Shown in pieces: positions 15,009-24,003 of a DNA stretch of 64,000 nt. The translations under genes and the position numbers were made by a program. Positions within the stretch are counted from its first letter, which is position 1, and each line of letters starts with the position of its first letter. Location: positions 186,001 to 250,000 of the forward strand of contig JBFXAQ010000004.1 in NCBI GenBank assembly GCA_050184115.1, given 5' to 3'. The notes beneath the pieces were generated by a model. That model was given only the letters and a program-made list of their open reading frames with translations, ran no database searches and was not told where the DNA came from. This stretch comes from JACKNG01 sp050184115 (GTDB lineage Bacteria > Pseudomonadota > Gammaproteobacteria > Ga0077536).

Positions 15009-17321
15009 ATGAATCGACGATCTGAACGGGCCCGGCCGGTGACGACGGCGCTCGGCCACGTTCTGGCGCTGTCGCTCGCCGCCGGCCTGGTCGCTTGTGC
15101 AACGCCGAGCCGGCCGCCCGCGGTGGGAGTCGTCGCACCAGCCGCGGCGTTGTCGGCAGCGTCCGTGCTCGCGGGTGATGACGGCCAGGGCTACGTCGGT
15201 CTCGCGCTGGCCGACGACGATCACGGTCTGCGCATCACCTACCTCCTCGCCGGCCCGGCCGCGGAAGCGGGTTTCGCCGCGGGCGATTACCTGTTCGATG
15301 TCGAGGGTGGGCGGTTCGCGGCGGCGGATTTTCGTGCCCGCGTCGCGGCGGCGTCACCCGGCGATCGCCTTGCGGTGTTGCGTGAACGAGGCGGCGAACG
15401 GGTCGCCGTCGAACTCGTCGTCGGCGACCACGGCGCGTGGTCGGGGCCGGCGCGCCGGCCGCGTGCGCGCGCGCCGGTTCCGGGATTGCCGCCGCCGGAC
15501 TGGTATGCGACGCGCGCCACGCGGCCCACCGCAGTGCCGGCAGTGGCCACGGTGGCGGCAGCGCTCGCGGCGATGCTGGACGCGACCGCGCGGGAAGGCC
15601 CTGGCTACAACCGTTCGCCCTGGGCCGATCGCGCGTTGGCCGACGGCGCGACCCTGGCGGCCTGGCCAGGTGCCGTGCGCGATACGTTCGCCGCTACCGC
15701 GCGCTCGCGAAGCCCCTGGCACGATCGCTTCTGCCGCTGGCGGGATGCGGCGTGCCGGTTGCCGCCCGGCCCTGCCGTCACTGATCTCAACGCCCTGGCG
15801 CAGGCGCTCGCCGATCTCGCGGGCGCGGTCGACTCGGTGTTCGCCGCGCTGCCGGGCGGTCGGTCGGCCCTGCTGGGTGACGGTCGGGCGTGGCTTGCGC
15901 GTTTCGTCGCCGTGCCGCCCGCGAGCATCGAACGTGACGATCTGCGCGTGATGCGCGCCAGTCAACTCGTCGACGGCGCGCGACTGCTCGCGCTGTTCGG
16001 CGCGCTCGAACAGCTGGCCGGTGACGCCGCGCGCCTGGGAACCCCGCGTGCGCCCGTCGCTGCCGCGCGTCCGGCCGGGATCGAGGGTGAACTGCTGGCC
16101 GTCCTGCCAACGGCCCGCGGCGCCGTCGTCATGGGCGGCGCCGGCGCCAACCGCTACACCATGGACGGCTTGCTGGCGGTCATCGATCTCGGCGGTGACG
16201 ACACCTACGAGTGGGCCGGTGGGCCGCCGCCGGTCCAGCTGCTGGTCGACCATGGGGGCAACGATCGCTACCGCGCGTCGTTCGGCGGCGCCGCCGCCGG
16301 CATCCTCGGCATCGCCGTGTTGCGCGATCTCGAGGGCGACGACGACTACCACGCGGGACTGGCCGGCTGCGCCAGCGCCCTGTTCGGCTTCGGCCTGCTC
16401 GACGATCGTGGTGGACGCGATCACTACGACTGCGGCGGCTGGTCGGAGGGCGCGGCGCTGTACGGCGGTGCCGCGCTCGTCGACCGCGGCGGCAAGCCAG
16501 ACCGCTACACGGCCCCGGCGTTTGCGCAGGGGGTCGGCGGGCCGGGCGGGGTCGGCGTCCTCCACGACGACGGCGGCGACGACGTCTACCACGCCGACGG
16601 CGTGCTGCCGTCGGTCTACGGCACACCGGGCGTGTACTTCGCCATGAGCCAGGGTGTCGGCTACGGGCCGCGCCCCTACGATCACGGCGGCCTCGGCCTG
16701 CTCCTCGACGACGGCGGCGACGATCGCTACTTCGCCGGCGAGTTCGGCCAGGGCGGCGGCTACTTCGGCGGGCTCGGCCTGCTCGACGACGCCGCCGGCG
16801 ACGACCGCTATGCCGGCCAGCGCTACGCCCAGGGTTTCGCCGTCCACCAGGCGGCCGGGGTGCTGCGCGATAGTGCCGGCCGCGACCTGTACTGGTCGAC
16901 CACCGCGGCCGGGCAGGGCGCCGCCTGGGACCAGGCGCGCGCGATGCTGATCGAGGTCGGTGGCGACGACCAGTACCGCGCCGCAACGCTGAGCCAGGGC
17001 GCCGCCGCGCAGCAAGCCGAGGCGCTGCTCTTCGATGGCGGCGGCGCCGACGTCTATACCGCGCAAGCGCCCGCGCAGGGCGCCGCGGGCCCGAACGAGT
17101 ACAACTACGCTGCCGCTGCGCCGGTGTGCAGCCTCGGCGTGCTGGAGGATCGCGCTGGGGCGGATCGATACTCGAGCAATCTTGCCAATGACGGCGCGCG
17201 GCTGGTCGATGGCGCGGGCGATGGCTTCGCCGCTGGACACGTCGGCCTGGCCGTCGATGGAATGCCGCCGCCGGAGGCCCTGGCGGGGCTGCCGGCGGCG
17301 TCCTGCGGCGAGGCGCCCTGA
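15009..17321 (+). CDS. Outer-membrane-type lipoprotein with PDZ domain and GGDDxY repeats
   Basis: The 770-residue protein starts at ATG 15009; the upstream open frame is rejected. It has a lipoprotein signal with lipobox LVAC (Cys30), a PDZ-like domain at ~55-135 (GYVGLALADD, then GPAAEAGFAAGDYLFDVEGG), a helical middle region (~175-370), and from ~395 to 730 about twelve repeats of the form GGDDxYxA followed by QG and GGLGLLxD. Examples are DGGDDRYFAGEFGQG, AAGDDRYAGQRYAQG and VGGDDQYRAATLSQG. Such Gly-Asp-rich repeats suggest a parallel beta fold that may bind calcium. The repeat number and the PDZ combination are unusual. A role in envelope adhesion or quality control is speculation. Confidence 0.75.
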   Translation: MNRRSERARPVTTALGHVLALSLAAGLVACATPSRPPAVGVVAPAAALSAASVLAGDDGQGYVGLALADDDHGLRITYLLAGPAAEAGFAAGDYLFDVEGGRFAAADFRARVAAASPGDRLAVLRERGGERVAVELVVGDHGAWSGPARRPRARAPVPGLPPPDWYATRATRPTAVPAVATVAAALAAMLDATAREGPGYNRSPWADRALADGATLAAWPGAVRDTFAATARSRSPWHDRFCRWRDAACRLPPGPAVTDLNALAQALADLAGAVDSVFAALPGGRSALLGDGRAWLARFVAVPPASIERDDLRVMRASQLVDGARLLALFGALEQLAGDAARLGTPRAPVAAARPAGIEGELLAVLPTARGAVVMGGAGANRYTMDGLLAVIDLGGDDTYEWAGGPPPVQLLVDHGGNDRYRASFGGAAAGILGIAVLRDLEGDDDYHAGLAGCASALFGFGLLDDRGGRDHYDCGGWSEGAALYGGAALVDRGGKPDRYTAPAFAQGVGGPGGVGVLHDDGGDDVYHADGVLPSVYGTPGVYFAMSQGVGYGPRPYDHGGLGLLLDDGGDDRYFAGEFGQGGGYFGGLGLLDDAAGDDRYAGQRYAQGFAVHQAAGVLRDSAGRDLYWSTTAAGQGAAWDQARAMLIEVGGDDQYRAATLSQGAAAQQAEALLFDGGGADVYTAQAPAQGAAGPNEYNYAAAAPVCSLGVLEDRAGADRYSSNLANDGARLVDGAGDGFAAGHVGLAVDGMPPPEALAGLPAASCGEAP

Positions 17322-17409
17322 GCGACAGGCGTCGCGCCGGTCACGCGCTATCATGCGGCGACGTCGCGCCGGGTGTGGCGGGGCGGGCCAGTCAGGGGAG
17401 TTCGTCATC

Positions 17410-17643
17410 ATGGGTACCGGTCTGCTGCGTACAGTCCAGGTCTGCGCGGCCTTGTTCGTGCTGGCCGTGGTCGGCATCGCGATCTTCGTCGTCATCGACC
17501 TGCTGAGCTTCGAGGCTGCATTGCGCATCGGCCGCAACGTCGGCGCCGTGCTCGCCATCGTCGTCGTCGGCGCGGCGGTGCTCGCCGGCGTGTTCGGTCT
17601 CGGCCGCGGTCGCGACGGCGGCTCCTCGGGGTCACCGCGATGA
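17410..17643 (+). CDS. Small two-span membrane protein
   Basis: The 77-residue protein begins MGTGLLRTVQVCAALFVLAV after AGGGGAG. It has two hydrophobic segments (about 10-31 and 43-63) and a Gly/Ser/Arg tail. Its stop overlaps the start of the Fe-S protein (ATGA), so translation is coupled, which suggests that it anchors or assists the following oxidoreductase pair. No family is recognised. Confidence 0.6.
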   Translation: MGTGLLRTVQVCAALFVLAVVGIAIFVVIDLLSFEAALRIGRNVGAVLAIVVVGAAVLAGVFGLGRGRDGGSSGSPR

Positions 17644-18764
17644 GCGCGCCGGCCAGCGCCACGCTGGTGGCAGGCGTCCTCGAGCGTTTCGGCGACGAGC
17701 TCTACCACTGCGCGTCGTGCAACTACTGCGTCGACCCGGTGTGGCCGGAACGCGGCATCGTCCGGGTCTGTGCCACGCTCGAACACCACGCGCCGTCGCC
17801 GGCCTACTCGGGGCGTGGCTTCATCGAGATCGCACGGGCGCTGGCGGAGGGCATGGAACTCGACCTCGACACCGTCGCCGCGCGCGTCAACACCTGCACC
17901 GATTGCGGTAACTGCGAGGTGACCTGCCCGATCGGCCTGCACCCGGCGGCGATCGGGCGTGGCCTGCGCACGGCGCTCGCCGAGGCCGGCCTCGCGCCGG
18001 CGGCGCTGCGCGAGGCAGTCGCGGCGATCACGGCGCAGGGTGGCGTGCGCGCGGCGCCGGCGCTGCGGCCCGTCGCTGCCGACGGTCCGCGGCTGCAGCT
18101 CTACGTCGGCTGTCATGCTGACGAGGATGCGGCGGCCCTGCTGCCGTGGCTCGCCGCTGCCGGCGTCGACGTCGGCCTCGTCCGCGCGGGCGACACCTGC
18201 TGCGGTGCCGCGCTGGCCGAACTCGGCGCCGCGGATACGGCGGCGGCCTGGCGCGAGGGCGCGGGGGATGACTTGGTCGTACTCGGCTACGAGTGCCTGC
18301 GGCACCTCGGCGAGGCGACGGCCGCACGCGGTTTCCTCGACTGGCTGGTCACCGCGCTCGAGGCGGGCGAACTCACGCTCACCCGGCGCACGGACGTCGC
18401 GGCGGCGCCGCCGCACCTGCTCGAGAGCTGTCAGCTCAAGCCGCGTCCGGGTCACCCGGCGCCGGTCGAGGAGGTGCGTGCGCGGCAACTGCTCGAACGA
18501 CTCGGCATCCCCCTGGAGGACGCCGGCTTTCCCAATCGCCATCGCCTGTGCTGCGGCGCCGGCGGCGGTATGCCGCGTATGGAACCCGCCGCGGCGGCGC
18601 GCATGGCGCGTGGACGCCTCGCGGAAGCTGGTACCGACACCTCCGTGACCCTGGATCCGCGCTGCGCCCGCCACCTGCGAGCGGCCGGCGGCGCGGTGAC
18701 CACGTTCGTCACCTGGCTGGTAGGGCATTGTGAACTCGGTGCGGTGAGCGGAGACGCAGCATGA
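17640..18764 (+). CDS. (Fe-S)-binding oxidoreductase subunit, GlcF/HdrD-like
   Basis: The 374-residue protein has the layout of electron-transfer subunits of glycolate or lactate oxidases and heterodisulfide reductase. Two cysteine clusters near the N-terminus suit [4Fe-4S] centres (HCASCNYC with a later Cys, then NTCTDCGNCEVTCPIGLHP). Two CCG-type segments follow: DTCCGAALAEL near residue 185 and RLCCGAGGGMPRMEP near 302. It is coupled by ATGA overlaps to the small membrane protein before it and to the FAD subunit after it. The three probably act together as a membrane-associated 2-hydroxyacid dehydrogenase. The substrate is unknown. Confidence 0.85.
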   Translation: MSAPASATLVAGVLERFGDELYHCASCNYCVDPVWPERGIVRVCATLEHHAPSPAYSGRGFIEIARALAEGMELDLDTVAARVNTCTDCGNCEVTCPIGLHPAAIGRGLRTALAEAGLAPAALREAVAAITAQGGVRAAPALRPVAADGPRLQLYVGCHADEDAAALLPWLAAAGVDVGLVRAGDTCCGAALAELGAADTAAAWREGAGDDLVVLGYECLRHLGEATAARGFLDWLVTALEAGELTLTRRTDVAAAPPHLLESCQLKPRPGHPAPVEEVRARQLLERLGIPLEDAGFPNRHRLCCGAGGGMPRMEPAAAARMARGRLAEAGTDTSVTLDPRCARHLRAAGGAVTTFVTWLVGHCELGAVSGDAA

Positions 18765-20155
18765 GCGCGAACATCGATCGTCTGACCGACGGCCTGGCCG
18801 TGGCGACCGTCTTCACCGACCCGGTCGACCTGCTCGCCTATCGGCGCGACTGTTCGGTCGTGCGCCCCGGCGAACCGACCCTGGTGGCGCGGGTGCGCGA
18901 TGTCGAGGAAGTACAGGCGGCGGTTGCGCGCGCGCAGCGCGAGCACCAGCCGATCTATGTGCGCGGTGGCGGCACCATGTACGCCGGCGGCATCAACCCG
19001 CATGCCGGTGGAGTGGTCATCGACACCGGCGCCATGGAGCGCGTGCTCGAGCTCGATCTCGCGCGCGGTATCGTCGTCGTCGAACCCGGCATCCGTTTCG
19101 CCGCGCTGACCGAGGTGCTGCGCCCGCACGGCCAGACCATCGGCATCGTGCCCTTGACCGGGCCGGCGGCCACCGTCGGCGGCGCGGTCTCGGCCCATGC
19201 GCTCGGCTCCGGCTCGCCACGCCAGCAGGGCATGGGTGATTGCGTCGCCGGCCTCGAAGTGGTGCTGCCGGACGGCACCCTGTTGCGCACGGGGAGCGCC
19301 GCCGCCGAGGGCGCCGGCTTCTTCCAGCGCTACTGCATCGGTCCGGACCTGACCGGGCTCTTCATCGGCGCAGACGCCACCTTCGGCGTCGTCACGGCCA
19401 TCGCGCTGTGGCTCTACCCGCTGCCGCAGAGCCGTGACACCGTCAGCATCGGCTTCGACGGCGTCGCCGCGGCCGGCCGTTTCCTCGCCGCCGTGCAGGG
19501 CGCGGAGCTGACCCGCAACACCTGGTACGCCGCCGGTTACGAGGGCAGCGCGGTGAAGGTACGCGTGACCGCGGCCGACCCCGCGGTGGCAGCCGACAGC
19601 CTGCCCGGCTTCTGCACCGCCTTCGACCTCGGCGGCGAGCCCGCCGCGGTGGCCGGCGACCGCGCGCGCCTGCTCGAACTCGCGGACACTCACGGCGGGC
19701 GCGAATGCCGCGCGTTCGACGCCGCCTACTTCCGTCGCCTGCGCTACGACGAGTCCTACTGGTATTCCTACGCCGGCTATTTCACGCGCTCACGCTGCGC
19801 GATCCTGATGACCTCGTTGCCCTGCGATCGCCTCGAGGCCTTCGTCGCCACCGTCGACGGCCTGCGCCAGCGCTGGGCGGCGTTCCCCTGGGGTGCGGCG
19901 GTGGTGGTGTGTCGGCGTGGCCTGCACGGCGGCGTGATGGCGTTCTACGACGAACGCACGGCGTGGGACGCCGTGGCGCCGGCCATCGACGATGCCGCCA
20001 CCGCGCTGATCGCGGCGGGCTGCGTGCCCTACAAGAGCGCCAAGCAATGGGCGCCGCAGGTGCAGGGCTTCGGCGCCTACAGCGCGACGCTCGCCAAACT
20101 CAAACGCGCGCTCGACCCGGACGGCCTGTTCGCGCCGGGCAACCTCGGCTTGTGA
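18761..20155 (+). CDS. FAD-binding oxidoreductase, GlcD/lactate dehydrogenase-like
   Basis: The 464-residue protein has a PCMH-type FAD domain: VRGGGTMYAGGINPHAGGVV near residue 66, EPGIRFAAL, and GPAATVGGAVSAHALGSGSP for flavin phosphate and pyrophosphate binding. The C-terminal half is of the oxidase type and ends DPDGLFAPGNLG, the usual end of GlcD/Dld-like enzymes (LDPxGxxNPGK). Its start overlaps the stop of the Fe-S subunit, indicating one complex. It likely oxidises a 2-hydroxy acid and passes electrons to the Fe-S partner and on to quinone. The substrate cannot be assigned. Confidence 0.87.
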   Translation: MSANIDRLTDGLAVATVFTDPVDLLAYRRDCSVVRPGEPTLVARVRDVEEVQAAVARAQREHQPIYVRGGGTMYAGGINPHAGGVVIDTGAMERVLELDLARGIVVVEPGIRFAALTEVLRPHGQTIGIVPLTGPAATVGGAVSAHALGSGSPRQQGMGDCVAGLEVVLPDGTLLRTGSAAAEGAGFFQRYCIGPDLTGLFIGADATFGVVTAIALWLYPLPQSRDTVSIGFDGVAAAGRFLAAVQGAELTRNTWYAAGYEGSAVKVRVTAADPAVAADSLPGFCTAFDLGGEPAAVAGDRARLLELADTHGGRECRAFDAAYFRRLRYDESYWYSYAGYFTRSRCAILMTSLPCDRLEAFVATVDGLRQRWAAFPWGAAVVVCRRGLHGGVMAFYDERTAWDAVAPAIDDAATALIAAGCVPYKSAKQWAPQVQGFGAYSATLAKLKRALDPDGLFAPGNLGL

Positions 20156-20208
20156 CGGCCGGCTCGCAATAGCGCGGCTGGCCGCGGCAACAACCGTGAG
20201 GCGGTCTG

Positions 20209-21813
20209 CTAGAGGTACCGGGCAAGCTGCTCGCGCAGCAAGCGCTTGTTGAACTTGCCGACCCCGGTCTTCGGGATCTCGTCGACCCACAGGTAGCGAT
20301 CCGGCAACCACCAGCGCGCGAAACCGGCCTCGGTCAGCCAGGTCGCGAGCGCGGTATCCTCGGGGTGTTCGGCGCCCGCAGTCGCACGCACGAAGGCGAT
20401 CGGCCGCTCCAGCCACTTCTCGTGCGGCATGCCGATGACGGTGGCCTCGCTGACGGCGGGGTGGGCCATCAGCGCGTTTTCGAGATCGACGGATGAAATC
20501 CATTCCCCACCGCTCTTGATCAGGTCCTTGGCGCGGTCGACCAGGCGCATGACACCGTCGCCGTCGACCGCGGCGATGTCGCCGCTCTTCCACCAGCCGT
20601 CGATGAAGCTCTCCGCACTGCGCGGCTCGTCGAGGTAGGTGGTCGCGATCCACGGCCCGCGCACGTAGACCTCGCCGACCGCCTCGTCGTCCCACGGGAT
20701 CAGTTCGCCGTCCTCGTCGAGCACCTTGCGTTCGACGCACGGCGCCGGGATGCCCTGGCGGGTGCGGATACGGATCTTCTCGGCGTCGGGCAGGTCCTGC
20801 TGGTCGCCGCGCAGGTAGGTGACGGTGGCGAGCGGCGCGCACTCGGTCGAACCCCAGGCCGTGACGATGGGAATGCCGTGGTGCTCGAGGTAGTAGCGCA
20901 TCACCGCCGCCGGCGTCGCCTGGCCACCGAGCATGAGCCCGCGCAGGCTGGAGATGTCGTGCGAAGCCTGCTCGAGCAGGTGCATCATGTCGATGCCGAC
21001 GGTGACGGCGCCGTGGGCGAAGGTCACCCGTTCTCGTTCGATCAGGGCGACGTTGTCGGCGGCGTGCGGACGCTCGCCGGGGAAGACGAATTTCGCCCCC
21101 ACCCACACGCCGGCGAAGGGCACGCCCCAGGAATTGACGTGGAACATCGGCGCGATCGGCAGCAGCACGTCGCGCTCGGAGAGGGCCATGCAGTCCACGT
21201 GGGAGAGCATCATCGAGTGCAGCACGAGCGCGCGGTGGCTGTAGACGACGCCCTTGGGGTTGCCGGTGGTGGCGGAGGTGAAGCAGATCGAGGCCGCCGC
21301 GTCCTCGTCGACATCGGGGTAGTCGTAGCCGGGGTCACCCTGCGCGAGCAGGTCTTCGTAGGCGACGAGGCCAGGCAGGCTGGAAGCCGGTGCGCGGTCG
21401 GCGAGGATGACGAAGCGTTCCACCGTCGTCAGCAGCGGTGCGAGCGCCTCGACGGTCGCCAGCAGGTCGGGCGAGAAGAACACCACGCGGTCGGCGGCGT
21501 GGTTCATCGTGTAGGCGATGTGTTCCTCCGACAGGCGCAGGTTGGCGGTGTGCAGCACCGCGCCCGCGCAGGGCACGCCGAAGTAGAGCTCGAGGTGGTG
21601 GTGGGTGTTCCAGGCCAGGGTCGCGACCTTGTCGCCGGCGCTGACGCCGAGGGTTGCGAGTGCGCTGGCGAGGCGCCGCGTGCGCGCGCAGAAATCGGCG
21701 TAGGTGTAGCGGAACAGGCTGCCGTCGGCCTGGCGCGAGACGATTTCCTTGCGCGGGAAGTAGCGCTCGGGGCGTTCGACGACGCGCTTGAGATTGAGGT
21801 TGTAGCTGGCCAT
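20209..21813 (-). CDS. Long- or medium-chain acyl-CoA synthetase (AMP-forming)
   Basis: The 534-residue enzyme of the acyl-AMP ligase superfamily activates a carboxylic acid, probably a fatty acid, to its CoA thioester. Motifs in order: P-loop A3, read as CFTSATTGNPKGVVYSHRAL (TSATTG in place of the usual TSGTTG), TAWGSTECAPLATV (A5), GWWKSGDIAAVD (A7), VDRAKDLIKSGGEWIS (A8) and KTGVGKFNKRLLRE with the catalytic Lys (A10). It is full length and convergent with the FAD oxidoreductase gene; 53 nt separate them. The start ATG is 9 nt after a GAGG-type site. Confidence 0.92.
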   Translation of the reverse strand: MASYNLNLKRVVERPERYFPRKEIVSRQADGSLFRYTYADFCARTRRLASALATLGVSAGDKVATLAWNTHHHLELYFGVPCAGAVLHTANLRLSEEHIAYTMNHAADRVVFFSPDLLATVEALAPLLTTVERFVILADRAPASSLPGLVAYEDLLAQGDPGYDYPDVDEDAAASICFTSATTGNPKGVVYSHRALVLHSMMLSHVDCMALSERDVLLPIAPMFHVNSWGVPFAGVWVGAKFVFPGERPHAADNVALIERERVTFAHGAVTVGIDMMHLLEQASHDISSLRGLMLGGQATPAAVMRYYLEHHGIPIVTAWGSTECAPLATVTYLRGDQQDLPDAEKIRIRTRQGIPAPCVERKVLDEDGELIPWDDEAVGEVYVRGPWIATTYLDEPRSAESFIDGWWKSGDIAAVDGDGVMRLVDRAKDLIKSGGEWISSVDLENALMAHPAVSEATVIGMPHEKWLERPIAFVRATAGAEHPEDTALATWLTEAGFARWWLPDRYLWVDEIPKTGVGKFNKRLLREQLARYL

Positions 21814-21911
21814 GGTCGCTCCTCGGCTGGGTCGGCACGGCCCGTGGGCGGGCCGCGCGCAACCTTACCGAGAGCGTTGCCGTTAGTCACGACACGGGCA
21901 CGAAGGGCAGT

Positions 21912-21934
21912 CGGCGCCGGCGCTGCCGGCGCCG
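21912..21934 (-). terminator. Strong GC hairpin just after the chemoreceptor gene
   Basis: CGGCGCCGGC and GCCGGCGCCG form a perfect 10-bp stem with a 3-nt loop. On the minus strand the stem begins 3 nt after the chemoreceptor stop codon. No T-run follows, so it may be a terminator of the GC-rich kind or an mRNA-stabilising 3' end. Confidence 0.45.
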
Positions 21935-21937
21935 TGC

Positions 21938-23869
21938 TCAGACGGCGACCTTCCCCGCCACCACCCGCACCCGCCCGGCCGCGGCGCGCAGTTCCGCGCT
22001 GGCCGCGGCACTGGTCTGGACCACCTCGTGCAGACGCTCGGCGGCATGCATGATGCGATGGACGTTGGCGTTGACCTCGTTGCATACCGCGCTCTGCTCC
22101 TCCGCCGCGGTGGCGACGTGGGCATTCATGCCGTCGAGCGTGCCGAGGCTCGCGGCGATGGAATCCAGCGCATTGCCGGCGGCATGGGCCTGGTCGATGC
22201 CTTCACCGAGGACCTGTTGGCCATCGCGCACCATCGCGCTCGCCGCGCGCGCCTGTTCCTGCAGTTGTTCGATGATCGATTCGATCTGCAGGGTCGATTG
22301 CTGGGTACGGCCGGCCAGGGTGCGGACTTCGTCGGCGACGACGGCGAAGCCGCGGCCCTGCTCGCCGGCACGCGCCGCTTCGATGGCGGCATTGAGGGCG
22401 AGGAGATTGGTCTGCTCGGCAATGCTCTGGATGACCCCGAGCATGCCGCCGATCTCCTCGCTGGCCGCCTCGAGGCGCTCGACCGTGGCCACGGTGTGAT
22501 CGAAATCGGCGGCGAGCTGCTCGAAGATGCGCTTCGACGCCGCCACCACGCGGGTGCCTTCGTGCGCCGAGACGTCGGCCGTGCGGGTGCGCTCGGCGGC
22601 CATCACCGCGCTGCGCGCGACCTCGTCGATCGACGCCGCCATCTCGTTCATCGCCGTGGCGACCTCGGTCGCCTCGCCCATCTGGGCCGTCGTGCCGAGG
22701 GCCAGCTTCTGTGTATGCGTCTCGACCGCGGCGGCGGCGGCGCGCAGGCCTTCGAGCGTCGCCGTCATCTCGGCCAGGTGCGTACGGGTCGCGTCGAGCA
22801 GTTCGTTGATTGTCCGTGCGACCTCGGCGAAGGCGTCGCCGCGCTGCACGGCGAGACGCGAGGTCAGGTCACCATGACCGGCGCGCACCGCCGCGGCGAT
22901 CGCGCCGGCTTCGCGACAGGTGGCCTCGAGGGGGCGTATCAGCAGGCGCGCGGCAAGCCAGCCGACGGTGGTGCCGGCGCCGATCAGGCCGAGCACGAGG
23001 AGCAGGGCGAACATGGGCAACTCCCGGGTCAGGCGGTGGTGCAGGGCGCGGAGGTCGCGCATGTCGTGCAGGCTGACTAGGCGCCAGTCGAGGCCGTCGA
23101 GCGCCAACGGCGCCTGCGCCGCCAGCCAGGTGTCGCCGCGTTCATCGACGACTTCGTCGAGTGGGGTGGCGAGGCGGACGCGCCGCGCCGTGTCGGTCAC
23201 CGGTTTCGCGGCAGCCGTGGTCCGCGCGACACCATCGCCGGCCAGTACGACGCCATCGGCCAGGGCCGCCAGCCGGCTGCCCGGTACCTCGGCGACGAGC
23301 GTGCCGAGGCGCCGCGCGCCATCGTCGATGGCAAACGCGACCGATGCCGCGGCTGGGCCGGCGTCGCCGCCATCGACGAGCAGCGGTCGCGCAGACGGGC
23401 TCGCCGCGACGGCTGCGAGGGCGCTCGCCGGCTTGCCCTCGCCGTCGCCCGCGATTGCGACCACGCGGTCCTGCGTGGCTTCGACCAGCAGCAGGCGCGA
23501 CAGGCCGAAGCGTCCGCGCACGTCCGCGAGCCGCGTCTGCAGTTTGGCGCCGGCGTCCGCTTCCACGGCGAAGGTGTCGGCATCGACACGCCCGCCGGTC
23601 GGCGTCTCCGGCTCGTCGTCGATCCGCAGGGTCGTATCGATCGCGGCGTCGCCGGCCAGGGTCTGCAACTGCGCGCCGAGTTCGGCGAAGTAGGCCTCGA
23701 GCGCGCGCTGACCGGCGAGGTTGCGCGCGGACACCGCCTCGCGCGTGCTGGCGTCGAGGTACTCGGGTGCACCGTCGATGGCCAGGGCGCAAAGCACGGT
23801 GGCGACCACCGCGGCGGCTAGCGCGGTGACCAGCGTCGATCCCGCGGTCAGCAGGGTCTTGAACTGCAT
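21938..23869 (-). CDS. Methyl-accepting chemotaxis protein
   Basis: The 643-residue transmembrane chemoreceptor starts at MQFKTLLTAGSTLV, with AAGGA eight nt upstream; an earlier in-frame ATG at 23920 is rejected because it falls in the promoter. It has a first membrane span (~8-32), a periplasmic sensor of ~240 residues, a second span (~285-310), a HAMP-like region with RPLEATCREAGAIA, and a cytoplasmic signalling domain. The conserved hairpin tip reads QTNLLALNAAIEAARAGEQG, then GFAVVADEVRTLAGRT. No C-terminal CheR-binding pentapeptide is seen. The ligand is unknown. A sigma28-type promoter fits expression with late flagellar genes. Confidence 0.93.
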   Translation of the reverse strand: MQFKTLLTAGSTLVTALAAAVVATVLCALAIDGAPEYLDASTREAVSARNLAGQRALEAYFAELGAQLQTLAGDAAIDTTLRIDDEPETPTGGRVDADTFAVEADAGAKLQTRLADVRGRFGLSRLLLVEATQDRVVAIAGDGEGKPASALAAVAASPSARPLLVDGGDAGPAAASVAFAIDDGARRLGTLVAEVPGSRLAALADGVVLAGDGVARTTAAAKPVTDTARRVRLATPLDEVVDERGDTWLAAQAPLALDGLDWRLVSLHDMRDLRALHHRLTRELPMFALLLVLGLIGAGTTVGWLAARLLIRPLEATCREAGAIAAAVRAGHGDLTSRLAVQRGDAFAEVARTINELLDATRTHLAEMTATLEGLRAAAAAVETHTQKLALGTTAQMGEATEVATAMNEMAASIDEVARSAVMAAERTRTADVSAHEGTRVVAASKRIFEQLAADFDHTVATVERLEAASEEIGGMLGVIQSIAEQTNLLALNAAIEAARAGEQGRGFAVVADEVRTLAGRTQQSTLQIESIIEQLQEQARAASAMVRDGQQVLGEGIDQAHAAGNALDSIAASLGTLDGMNAHVATAAEEQSAVCNEVNANVHRIMHAAERLHEVVQTSAAASAELRAAAGRVRVVAGKVAV

Positions 23870-23920
23870 GGGGCGGTCCTTGTCAGAGGGAAGCGTCGGG
23901 GTGGGTGATGTCTGGCACAA

Positions 23921-23948
23921 TTAGCGGCGCTGACGCGGTGCCGCTTTA
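23921..23948 (-). promoter_or_regulatory. Sigma28 (FliA)-type promoter of the chemoreceptor gene
   Basis: On the minus strand TAAAGCGG (23948-23941) is followed after 12 nt by GCCGCTAA (23928-23921). The -10 element matches the GCCGATAA consensus at 7 of 8 positions; the spacer is one longer than ideal. The predicted start is about 45 nt before the ATG. Confidence 0.55.
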
Positions 23949-24003
23949 ACCCGTTCGGGGGTGGTAGGACGACCTCGGCAGACCCTCGCAACCGGAGATC
24001 CCC

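Noticed and set aside
14944..15138. N-terminal extension of the hypothetical protein at 14320-14943
   Set aside because: It is Arg/Pro/Ser-rich, overlaps the divergent lipoprotein gene, and lacks a start context; ATG 14943 gives a normal N-terminus.
15354..18728. Minus-strand open frame of 1124 codons opposite the PDZ lipoprotein, small membrane protein and Fe-S genes
   Set aside because: It runs antisense to well-supported genes, is almost all Arg/Gly/Ala/Asp low-complexity, has no motif or ribosome site, and arises because GC-rich codons leave the opposite frame free of stops.
23909..23930. Plus-strand sigma54 promoter (TCTGGCACAATTAGCGG) for the arsS operon
   Set aside because: TGGCACA looks right for -24, but 10 nt after GG comes GG where GC is needed, so the -12 element is missing.
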